This document shows positions 16,872 through 25,095 of a DNA stretch of 26,674 nt, one piece after another. Under the pieces are notes generated by a model that was not told the origin of the DNA, did no database searches, and worked only from the letters and a program-made list of their open reading frames with translations. Within the stretch, counting starts at the first letter, position 1, and each line of letters starts with the position of its first letter. Source of the stretch: Spongospora subterranea f. sp. subterranea (taxonomy: Eukaryota; Endomyxa: Phytomyxea; Phytomyxea; Plasmodiophorida); NCBI GenBank assembly GCA_049724395.1, contig JAUGWO010000253.1, positions 1 through 26,674 of the forward strand. The letters run 5' to 3'. The position numbers were made by a program, and so were the translations under genes.

Positions 16872-17400
16872 CTACAGATTGTGAAAGATTTCCCAGTTGA
16901 ACGAGTTCGATTGCCTCAATAACGCCATGCCGAGTACGATAGGGTTGGCGGGACTGTTTATCAGGAAAAGTGTGGCGTCGAATTGAATATCAGCAACTGC
17001 GATCTCGAGGAGATGAGTTTGTGGGTCATTGACCGAAGGGGTCGTCAATCGACACAAGGAGAGTTGGATTGGTTCATTGAGTGATTCTAATAGCTTGGTA
17101 CTTGGTTTGCATGTGCGATATTCCGATCGATGAACAATGAGGCAGCGCCACAGTCAATAAATGCCAAGGTATTAATGGGAACGGTATGTGGGTAGGTGAC
17201 AGAACATGACGCACAGATCATTGATGATATCGTGTTATTGAACACAGCAATAGATATGGACTGATTAGTGATCGGGAGATATGGGATAACCTTGAAGAGG
17301 TGTATTATTTATCGGAGAATTGGTGAATCGTCGTGGCAAATTATGAGCTGAAACCCTGTGTCCCTGTTCGCCGTAGTAGAGACAGAGCCCATTGAGACGA
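16872..17400 (-). mobile_element. Gypsy Gag knuckle and protease remnant
   Basis: On the minus strand, from high to low coordinates, there is a knuckle-like C-L-Y-Y-G-E-Q-G-H-R-V-S near 17370, an aspartic-protease signature L-A-F-I-D-C-G-A-A-S-L-F-I-D near 17160, and the later protease strand F-D-A-T-L-F-L-I-N-S-P-A-N-P-I-V-L-G-M near 16950. It is the same general type as element A at 1-1136 but a distinct, broken copy. Its protease part is the left arm of the inverted repeat described below. Confidence 0.7.
17098..17323 (-). repeat. Inverted repeat, left arm (gypsy protease region)
   Basis: Pairs with 17610-17833 in opposite orientation, with roughly nine in ten bases matching by eye, including the run around GTTATCCCATATCTCCCGAT. 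The arms are separated by 286 bp. Confidence 0.9.
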
Positions 17401-17478
17401 CGACGAGTCCTTTCCTTGATCGTACGAGCAGAACGTGGTGTTCTAATGGTATGGTATGTAAAGGTACCCGGGTTGTTA

Positions 17479-17602
17479 TTGGTTGAGTACTCCTGTGTAC
17501 TCCCTGGATTCCCTACACTTCCTCTTGACCGCTACATGTGATCCTGGTGGGCTATCTGTTGCCCTCACTGACATTAACAGCGATCCCTTGTCCGAATATC
17601 AT
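17479..17602 (+). repeat. Leader-like dispersed repeat, copy 2
   Basis: Matches 15756-15878. It lies in the spacer of the inverted repeat, directly before the right arm. The upstream GGTATGGTAT...CGGGTTGTTATTGG is shared with 18033-18072, so the repeat extends about 40 bp further left here. Confidence 0.8.
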
Positions 17603-17609
17603 TATCATT

Positions 17610-17833
17610 CCAATCCACCGATAAATAATACACCTCTTCAAGGTTATCCCATATCTCCCGATCACTAATCAGTCCATATCTATTGCTGTTCAATAACACG
17701 ATATCATCAATGATCTGTGCGCCATGTTCTGTCACCTACCCACATTCCGGTCCCATTATTACCTTGGCATTTATTGACTGTGGCGCTACATCATTGTTCA
17801 TCGATAGGAATATCGCACATGCAAACCAAGTAC
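17610..17833 (+). repeat. Inverted repeat, right arm (gypsy protease region)
   Basis: The plus-strand copy of the protease segment; it encodes L-A-F-I-D-C-G-A-T-S-L-F-I-D near 17770. It pairs with 17098-17323. It is a fragment without further polymerase next to it. Confidence 0.9.
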
Positions 17834-18070
17834 TCTTTTGTGATTGCAACCGATTTGTGATAGATCTGTAGTGCCGATATCTCTTTAGGAACAGAAGACG
17901 ATGTCTCGTTGTGATGTTGTGATGACCCGATTGAGTAAAACTCGAAACCCATTGAGACACAGGGGAAATTCCTTAGGGAACACCATTGCTGCAGGACATG
18001 TCGCCTTCACCACAAGTTAGAGGATTGTTTATATGGTATGGTATATTATACAAAGGTTGGCGGGTTGTTA
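17834..18070. other. Spacer with a short dispersed repeat
   Basis: No gene is seen. 17935-17984 (AAACCCATTGAGACACAGGG and following bases) resembles 23830-23878, including GGGGAAATTCC and GGGA/AACACC. The nature of this short repeat is unknown. Confidence 0.5.
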
Positions 18071-18126
18071 TTGGTCGAGGTAATCCTGTGTACTCCCAGG
18101 TGTTTTACTTCCACCTGGCCGCTACA
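18071..18126 (+). repeat. Leader-like dispersed repeat, copy 3 (partial)
   Basis: Starts TTGGTCGAGGTAATCCTGTG as in the other copies and stops at CCGCTACA, exactly where the 251-bp LINE tail takes over. The last eight bases are common to both repeats. Confidence 0.75.
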
Positions 18127-18369
18127 AGTAGATTGGGTATCCCAATGAAGGAACATATTAGAGCAGGTGTATTGACCCCCATAATCTATCATAACGACCA
18201 CACGATGTGGGACCTGTCCCCACCAGATTACATTGTCTACCGATATCGAGTTCACTGTCAGTCAGGTCACTCTCCAACGCCATGTGGTCAGACTCAATAA
18301 AGACTAATTGTATCTCGATAAACCAGTCTGCTTTTTCAGATTTGCGCAAGATTGTTGTCATTGCCTTTT
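18119..18369 (-). repeat. 251-bp perfect repeat, copy 2 (5'-truncated LINE tail)
   Basis: Identical with 11957-12207. It contains only the last 67 codons or so of the LINE ORF2 and the 3' UTR, so it looks like a strongly 5'-truncated second insertion of the same LINE or a segmental copy of the first. No target-site duplication could be recognised. Confidence 0.95.
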
Positions 18370-18462
18370 TGTCAGGAATGTTAATACAAACGATGTTAAT
18401 AGTAAACGACGTTGTCGCGAACTGAGCATTTGCTGAATCCGTCCGTGTGAGGATTGTGCGCT

Positions 18463-18545
18463 TCGATTTTAAGGCCGATCGGAGAATTGAATACCTCGAT
18501 TTAAGGGCGATTGGAGAATTGAATACCTCGATTTACGGGCGGTCG
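18463..18545 (+). repeat. 32-33-bp tandem repeat, about 2.5 units
   Basis: TCGATTTAAGGGCGATTGGA followed by GAATTGAATACC occurs at 18463-18495 and 18496-18527, with a partial third unit to about 18545. It lies in the leader of gypsy element B, about 120 bp before its start codon, and is followed by AGGATTAAATAAAG. Confidence 0.85.
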
Positions 18546-18667
18546 TAGGATTAAATAAAGGACACTTTGCATTTGAGCTGCTATCGGAAGGTTAACTCGA
18601 GTGTAGTTGTCGAGCGATTGAGCCGAAGTCGCTACAGAACGTTCTAAGCTCATACTGAGGCTTAAGG

Positions 18668-21600
18668 ATGGCACGAAGAGGTGGTGTGAAGAATCCCATG
18701 TTCGAACCGATCGAGGCGCCAAACTTGACGTCATTGGTGCCGAAAGATGTGGCTGAATTCTTCCACCAAAGGAAGCAGTATATCAGGAAAATCCAAGAAA
18801 GACGGACGACGCACAACGAAAGAATCAATGCGACGAGTTTGCTACTGTCGATTGAACCGAAGCTATTACAAGTCATCTGCGAATTACGTATTCGAGATGT
18901 ACCAGAAGACCAAGTGACTGACGATCACCTTGAGCTCTATCTGAAGAAGCTTCTGAAGCCTAAAGATGCTGTTTATGACATTGAGCAGATCGTTAGGGAG
19001 CAGCTGAAGTACGATATATCCATATCTGATGCCGATGCAAGACTGATGAAGTTGTTTATGGAATTCAATGAGATCGTCGAGAAGGAGGCTTTAGCCGAAA
19101 TGTTCATGGATGAAGCCGGGATGAAAATGAAAGCTAAGCTAATCATCGAAGCTCTGCGGCCTGAGGCGGTGCGAAGGATGGCGACGAACGCGCTGAAGTT
19201 CAACCATCGAGAAGCTCGCAAAGACTGCAGAAAGTTGTTCGACGTACTTCTAAGAATCGTTACAAACCAGGACGAGGTTCATCGGGCATCGCGTCCACAC
19301 GGTGGCGAACGCCACATAAAAGACGATCAGGAGAAACAGGACAAGAAGTCTAACGGTCACGAACCCGCTAGGGTGACCAACAGAGAGGCTTCAAACAATG
19401 TCACGAGCAAATATCGGAAGGGTTCATGGAAGCCAAGGACAGAGAAGCCTACTGATGGATGTCTGAAATGTGGAGGCGGCCATTGGCTTTTTGAATGCCA
19501 GCAGAGAATCACCAAGGAAGAGCGGGAAAAGTTAATCGCCGAATTCAAGAACAAGAAGGCGTTGGGCAAGGTGGAGACTCGAGCGAAGAAAGTTACGCGT
19601 CGAGAAGAAGAAGAAACAGTCGGGATTTTTGGACAAGGGTGCCAGTATCCAACTCAACTTGATAGCGGGGCGGATCGTACATATATTCCAGGGTCGTTGC
19701 TGAAGGAGATTCAAAGCAAGAATCCTAAAGTGCAGCTCGTCCATCAAGTGATCAAGGTTCAGTTCGCGGCGAAACGGGCCAGCTGTGATGGAATTGCGCC
19801 GATTGTCAGGGGATTCGTTGATATCCCTGTCACTATCGGGACGGCGGTTGGAGACATCACACTGCCACTAGTGCGATGCTGGGTTATGGATGCAGAGATG
19901 GAAACTGTTTTAATTGGAAAGCCGGAGCTTACCTGTCTGGGGATCGATCCGACGACAGCGCTTGAGAAGTTGATCCGACATCAAACTGAGGATAGCGAAG
20001 CTGAAAGCTACGCCGCCGCAAAGATATTAATTGCAGCAAATGACGATATGAAGGCTGACCACACTGGAGAAGGCTCCGAGGATCTCGAGGATGCGAAGCG
20101 AGAGATGATTAGACGGACCGTTGGGAATGGCGCCGATGACGCGACAATGGAAGCTCTGAAGGCAATCATTGATCAAGTTCCCGATCTGTTTCGAGTTCGT
20201 TTGGGAGCCGACCCTCCGGCCAATGTCAGACCGATGAGAATCCATCTTAAGGAAGGGTCACGGCCGCGAAGATGCAAGCCGAGACGATACCCTCCTAGTC
20301 ACTCTGACTTTCTACGTGAATTTGTGAAGGAACTGGAGACTAACGGTTATGTTTATAGAAACATCCGATCAAGATACACGTCACCAGTGCTGGTAGTCCC
20401 GAAACCTAACAATCGTGGATACCGAATGACGGTGGACCTCCGAGGATCCAATGCAGACACCGAACCTGTAGCCTGGCCGATGCCGTCACTGGAAATCGTG
20501 ATGGGGCGACTAGCCGGGGCCAGTTACTTCGCAACGCTGGACGCTTACAAAGGGTATTGGCAGTTCCCTCTGGCAGAAGAATCACAGGAGCTACTGTCAT
20601 TTATGACTGATGAAGGCGTCTACACACCGACTAGAGTGGTTCAGGGAGCCACAGATGCTGTCGCTTGCTTCCAAGCGGGGATGCAGGAGGCACTTGGTGA
20701 CTATCTTTATAAGAACACTCTGTTGTGGATCGATGATTTGTTAATTTTTGCACCTACTGTTCAAGAGTTGCTTGAAAATTTACGTCTGGTGTTTAAGCGT
20801 TTGGACTTATTCGGGATCAAGTTGAATGCACGTCGCTGTGATTTATTTAACCGGGAAGTCCATTGGTGTGGGCGAATTATCTCTGGTACAGGCATTCAAT
20901 TCGACCCTAAGCTGGTTGAATCGTTGAGAAATATGGAGGAGCCCCCGCAGAGCGCTGGAGAACTACAGCAGTTTATTTGTGCATTAGGATGGCTCCGAGT
21001 CGCCATTCCTGAGTTTACGAAGCATATCCATTTCTTACAAGAAGCGAAAAATGAAGCTATGAAGATCGCTGGGTCTAGTAAGAGGAATGTGATGAACAAG
21101 GTCAAACTATCGGAGATAGGATGGGATGAGCGGCATCGACACAGCTTCCAACACGCAAAAGAGGTTGTGGCCAACGTTGTGGAGCTGGCGCATCCAAATG
21201 CCGACAAACCGTTCTGTTTATTTACTGACGCTAGCGACCAACATTGGGCCGTCGTGCTGACACAAGTGCCGGAAGAGGATATTGGCCTGGAGGATATTAG
21301 TCAACTGCGACATGCGCCATTGGTTTTTCTTAGCGGTACATTTAAAGGGGCGTCCCTCCAGTGGTCGACGATTGAGAAAGGGGCATTTCCAATCATCGAG
21401 GCGGTTGGGCGTTTGAGACATTTTCTGTTAAGAGAGAAAGGATTCGTGATATTCACGGATCATCGAAACCTAGTGTATATCTTGGACCCGTCGGAAAGGG
21501 CAAGCGAGAAGCGAAGGCACGTTTGCGACAGGCTTGAGCGGTGGGCCACCAAACTTTTAGCTTACAAGTATAGCATTCGTCATATTTCAGGATCTGACAA

Positions 21601-22384
21601 CGTATGGGCTGATCTACTAACGCGATGGGCACAACATGCGGAGACGGAAGGCCGAGCCGCTGCTATTGGAGATATTTCAATCAATCAAAGGGTTCGACCT
21701 TTGCATGCAACTACGTTTGTCTGGCCCGATCTGGGCGAAATTACGGCGATTCAGAACACGTACAAGGAGCATATTTTCAGCGATACCATGAAAGACGGTG
21801 TACATGCCGATAATGATGATGTCTTCAAGACCGGGGAAGGGAAGATTTGGATTCCATCAGAAGAGTTGGCAGTGAGGATTATGATCATTGCCCACAGCAG
21901 CAGCGCAGGACATCGAGGAGTCGAGGCGACATTAGAAGCCGTGAAAGCGAGGTTCTGGTGGAAAAACATGAGAAACGATATCTTGAAATTTGTACGGGAG
22001 TGCTTACATTGTGAAGCGAACAAAGGAACTGTAATACCAAGGCCATTTGGGGAAGCATTACATGCAGACCGACCTAATAAGCTGTTACACTACGATTTTC
22101 TTTTCATGGACAAGATGAAGGCGAAGGGCGAGAATCCGTATATCTATATTCTAGTTGTTCAAGATGATTTTTCGTCCTATCGGGAATTATTTCCAGCCAA
22201 GAATGCAGATCATCGTGTTGTGGTGAACGCGTTGTTATCCTGGTTTAGCAGATTCGGGGTCGTACATCAGACTGTCAGTGACCAGGGAGCACATTTTACA
22301 AATAATGATTGTTGCCATGCGCGCCCGGCCTGCTTCAGTCCGCAAAGTGCTTTGTTAAGTAAATACACCTTCTTGTTTTTTTGA
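18668..22384 (+). CDS. Gag-Pol polyprotein frame of gypsy element B
   Basis: One long frame of an LTR retrotransposon fossil. Order of parts: Gag helices (about residues 20-205), CCHC-like knuckle C-L-K-C-G-G-G-H-W-L-F-E-C (265-277), aspartic protease Q-L-D-S-G-A-D (about 330), reverse transcriptase (about 545-720, with F-A-T-L-D-A-Y-K-G-Y-W and W-I-D-D), RNase H (F-T-D-A-S near 850, T-D-H-R-N-L near 935) and integrase (zinc motif from about 1074, catalytic core from about 1140). W-I-D-D in place of Y-x-D-D is, to my knowledge, usual for this oomycete gypsy group. The first ATG at 18668 directly precedes the Gag domain. The element's right end and 3' LTR are not seen; gypsy similarity ends near 22310. 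The element is incomplete. The long open frame suggests a fairly young copy. Confidence 0.9.
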   Translation: MARRGGVKNPMFEPIEAPNLTSLVPKDVAEFFHQRKQYIRKIQERRTTHNERINATSLLLSIEPKLLQVICELRIRDVPEDQVTDDHLELYLKKLLKPKDAVYDIEQIVREQLKYDISISDADARLMKLFMEFNEIVEKEALAEMFMDEAGMKMKAKLIIEALRPEAVRRMATNALKFNHREARKDCRKLFDVLLRIVTNQDEVHRASRPHGGERHIKDDQEKQDKKSNGHEPARVTNREASNNVTSKYRKGSWKPRTEKPTDGCLKCGGGHWLFECQQRITKEEREKLIAEFKNKKALGKVETRAKKVTRREEEETVGIFGQGCQYPTQLDSGADRTYIPGSLLKEIQSKNPKVQLVHQVIKVQFAAKRASCDGIAPIVRGFVDIPVTIGTAVGDITLPLVRCWVMDAEMETVLIGKPELTCLGIDPTTALEKLIRHQTEDSEAESYAAAKILIAANDDMKADHTGEGSEDLEDAKREMIRRTVGNGADDATMEALKAIIDQVPDLFRVRLGADPPANVRPMRIHLKEGSRPRRCKPRRYPPSHSDFLREFVKELETNGYVYRNIRSRYTSPVLVVPKPNNRGYRMTVDLRGSNADTEPVAWPMPSLEIVMGRLAGASYFATLDAYKGYWQFPLAEESQELLSFMTDEGVYTPTRVVQGATDAVACFQAGMQEALGDYLYKNTLLWIDDLLIFAPTVQELLENLRLVFKRLDLFGIKLNARRCDLFNREVHWCGRIISGTGIQFDPKLVESLRNMEEPPQSAGELQQFICALGWLRVAIPEFTKHIHFLQEAKNEAMKIAGSSKRNVMNKVKLSEIGWDERHRHSFQHAKEVVANVVELAHPNADKPFCLFTDASDQHWAVVLTQVPEEDIGLEDISQLRHAPLVFLSGTFKGASLQWSTIEKGAFPIIEAVGRLRHFLLREKGFVIFTDHRNLVYILDPSERASEKRRHVCDRLERWATKLLAYKYSIRHISGSDNVWADLLTRWAQHAETEGRAAAIGDISINQRVRPLHATTFVWPDLGEITAIQNTYKEHIFSDTMKDGVHADNDDVFKTGEGKIWIPSEELAVRIMIIAHSSSAGHRGVEATLEAVKARFWWKNMRNDILKFVRECLHCEANKGTVIPRPFGEALHADRPNKLLHYDFLFMDKMKAKGENPYIYILVVQDDFSSYRELFPAKNADHRVVVNALLSWFSRFGVVHQTVSDQGAHFTNNDCCHARPACFSPQSALLSKYTFLFF

Positions 22385-22739
22385 TTTTTTATGTGATTGT
22401 GTTCGGCATTTTGGTGCCAGGTTTGTAGTACCCATATCTACAAGAGGGCCAAGACGAACTTGGTGTCAAAGCTCATTCGCTAGACAATATGACCTTCGCT
22501 GGATGTTCTGCAGTCTGACCGACATTGTGATAGTGTGAGTGTTACGACACGACACATCCCGCCTATTGTGGACTTCTCATCGGTGATTCGGCGGCCTCCA
22601 GCAGCGCGGTCTCCTGCAACATCATAGGCACGGCCTCCCTCGATGCGACCTCCTACACGTCAGAGATCTTCTAGAGGACCTATGCTCATCCCAACTGTAT
22701 TATTATGTTTCCCTGTGGGATGAGCACAGGGAAATAATA
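22385..22739. other. Spacer with alternative hairpins
   Basis: No gene is recognised. The plus strand has a short Arg/Pro/Ser-rich open piece near 22590-22670 of doubtful meaning. The right end carries the interlocked inverted repeats described separately and abuts the Tc1-like transposase. Confidence 0.35.
22683..22739. repeat. Two overlapping inverted repeats (mutually exclusive hairpins)
   Basis: TGCTCATCCCA (22683-22693) pairs with TGGGATGAGCA (22716-22726). TTTCCCTGTG (22708-22717) pairs with CACAGGGAAA (22725-22734), extended by ATTAT/ATAAT on the outside. The two pairings share bases and cannot form together. They flank the 3' end of the transposase remnant and may be part of its terminal repeat. 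Confidence 0.7.
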
Positions 22740-23583
22740 TCAATTCAGCATGGCTTTAATGTTACCATCACATTGGATGAACGTCATTTTCGATATAATA
22801 TTGTTGTTTCGGGAGAAATGAAATATTCGCGACGAAAACTGCGTCACTTGTCCGGGCTGCGCTGAAATTTCGCAGCACTGCATTTGGTCATCCACATCCT
22901 GTACCTTCAGAGCATAACCTCGACGACGGAGCATACCACGATTGTCGAATGAAACTTCGTCGAGAAACGTCAACGTTGTATGCGTCCAATCAATTGCTTT
23001 CAGCTCGTTGAAAAATTGAATTATATCTTTGCGGCTGATCTGGATTGCACAACGCTCTATGTACTGCAATACGAACGTAGATTTCATCAATGACAAGCAA
23101 CGAACCTCAATCATCGTACCTTGTAAGTTAGTTTATTCTCCTGGGCGGACATAATCCTCCAAACACTGGGAACGCTGATATTTACCCCCCATTCAAGAAT
23201 GAAAGCATGTCGTGTTTCATCTAGGAATGATAACGGATGTTTCAAGATAAATTCAAAAATCCATTTGCGTTGCTGGGGCGAGAATTTCGGGTTTGATCGC
23301 TGGGATGAACGACGATAAACCTCACCAGTTTCTTGGTACCGGTTGATCCATCGGCTAATGGACCCATTGCCTTTTCTGAAAATCGTGCAATCTTTGCAAC
23401 CGTGAGCCCCAAAAAGAAATAAGCGTAGATTGCATGCATTTTTGTATTTGATGATGCATGCTGGCCATCAATTGCAGCGCATAGCCCTCCTTGTCGTGCA
23501 CCGACCATGGTGTCAGGTCGAGAACAGGATACAACAGGGACGCAAGGGTTGATCAGTTTATTATCAAACAAAAGATCAAGCAC
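22740..23583 (-). pseudogene. Tc1/mariner-like transposase remnant
   Basis: On the minus strand the N-terminal helix-turn-helix part (M-H-A-I-Y-A-Y-F-F-L-G-L-T-V-A-K-I-A-R) lies near 23430. A second DNA-binding part follows, with K-W-I-F-E-F-I-L-K-H-P-L-S-F-L-D-E-T-R near 23230 and G-V-N-I-S-V-P-S-V-W-R-I near 23180. The catalytic start T-L-T-F-L-D-E-V-S-F-D-N-R-G-M-L-R-R-R-G-Y-A is near 22940. This is the Tc1-like order of parts. The frame changes near 23340 and 23115, and similarity ends near 22740 before the second and third catalytic residues, so the copy is inactive. The N-terminal start codon at 23583 is plausible. Confidence 0.75.
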
Positions 23584-24092
23584 GATGGAATCATTGAGGA
23601 AAATGTCTGAAAATGTTACTATAGTCTTTGACCACGTTACCGTATGTTAACTGTTACCGTAGTCAGCGATATTTGATGAGGGGGCCTCTCAAGAATCGCA
23701 GAGTGCGACTTTAAATCATCGCAGTGTTCCATTTGAACTAAGAATCGCAGTAAATTCATTCTGATATTTTCACGTTTATGTCAGGATCAAACGGCTGAAA
23801 AGTGAGGTTGATCCCGAGACCCGACTCACTAAAACCCCCTAACCATTGGACACGGGGAAATTCCCTGTACGGGACACCACAATGCCTTGAACCCAAGTCG
23901 CGTCATTACAAATCAGCTGTCTATTTTCAAGAGGTTCGTTCCTCCCATGCTCAACAACCTGCGCTCTACTTCCGTATTAGCTGGCCAACCTTAGGGTATT
24001 CCCCAAAATCCCTGCCCACGGGGTTTTCGAACTCAAATCTCACACTGACTTGGTCCTAACCTACCGCCAACTGGGACAGACAAGAACCAAGC
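23584..24092. other. No recognisable gene; short dispersed repeats
   Basis: GTTACCGTA occurs twice near 23636-23665. AGAATCGCAG occurs at about 23692 and 23742, with a related ATCGCAGTG at about 23717. 23830-23878 resembles 17935-17984. The plus-strand frame 23802-24059 has no recognised domain. A degenerate tRNA-like box pattern near 24021-24078 was considered and not accepted. Confidence 0.4.
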
Positions 24093-25095
24093 TTACACCT
24101 TCGTGTGATTGGCGCCCGACTTAACAAATCCTTCAGGTTGGGAGATGTAAATTGGCAGCATAATCGGCGCATTAAGATAGGCGTTTTGGAAGTCGCGTTG
24201 GAGAATTTTCCAATTGCGATTGATGGCAATGGATATGACTATTCTAAGAGAAGCATAATACAGAGGAATACGTGTCGTGGTAATCGATGCCATAAATTTG
24301 GGAATAGCCTTTAGCGACCAATCGTGCTTTGTACTTAGCTTTCACATCGGATTTCTTCTTAGTGAAGACCCATCGTCCTCTGATCACTTTGTTATTGGCT
24401 GGTAAAGTTACCAGTGACCATGTGTTGTTTTCTTCCAATGATTTCATTTCTTGAAGTGCGGCTTTATGCCAGTGCATACTGTCAGGCATCTGCATTGCCT
24501 CGTGGTACGTTCTTGGGTACTCCACATTGGTTAGGTGGTTCACGAGGTTCAGTTCGAATCCATCATCATCGATTATTTCAATAGGGTTATTGTCGCTCGG
24601 TCGCTCCTGGTTCGGGAATTTATCCTCGAATAACACATCTCTTCATACGATAACATTCTTGTTACTGAGTTGTTTTGAGATGTAGCCCTTCTGGAAATCA
24701 GCGTAGCCTAGGAAAGTGCAACGCTCAGATGTTGGCTGTAGAGATGTTCGTAGTGAGAGATCAATGTTGGCATATGCAGTAATGCCAAATGGTTTCATGA
24801 CTTTGACATTTGGCTTGCGGCTCATTCATAGTTCGAAAGGTGTTTTCCACTCGATTGACTTGGTTGGGAGTCGATTCAACGTGTACGTCGCGTACTTGAC
24901 TGCATAGGGCCAGTACTCATGCGGTAGGTTCGACTCAATTAGGACGCATCGGGCCATTGCCATTATTGTCTGGTTTCGTCTCTCGGCCATCCCATTCTGT
25001 TGGGGGCTATAAGGAACTGTCTTTGATGCTTGATGTTCTTCTGCAGCATGTACACGCTCATCTCGCTATTTACATACTCGCCTCCATTGTCGGTG
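24093..25095 (-). mobile_element. Ty1/copia fragment: integrase end to reverse-transcriptase start
   Basis: On the minus strand, from right to left: integrase core wording D-N-G-G-E-Y-V-N-S-E-M near 25070, the W-M-S-R-K-P-N-V-K-V-M-K-P-F-G region near 24800 and R-C-T-F-L-G-Y near 24710. The acidic linker follows, then the copia reverse-transcriptase start (E-A-M-Q-M-P-D-S-M-H-W-H-K-A; W-V-F-T-K-K-K; D-F-Q-N-A-Y-L-N-A; I-S-Q-P-E-G-F-V). It is a broken internal fragment with several breaks and without LTRs. It abuts gypsy element C at about 25085-25100. Confidence 0.85.

Noticed and set aside
17098-17833. Inverted repeat as terminal repeats of a DNA transposon
   Set aside because: The arms encode gypsy protease and the spacer has no transposase.
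20722-20740. W-I-D-D in gypsy B taken as a damaged polymerase motif
   Set aside because: Element C has the same residues and, from memory, so do related oomycete gypsy elements, so it is a family trait.
24021-24078. tRNA gene or tRNA-derived SINE on the minus strand (A-box-like TTGGCGGTAGG and B-box-like GAGTTCGAAAACC)
   Set aside because: Box spacing is too short, both boxes deviate from consensus, and no cloverleaf arms pair.
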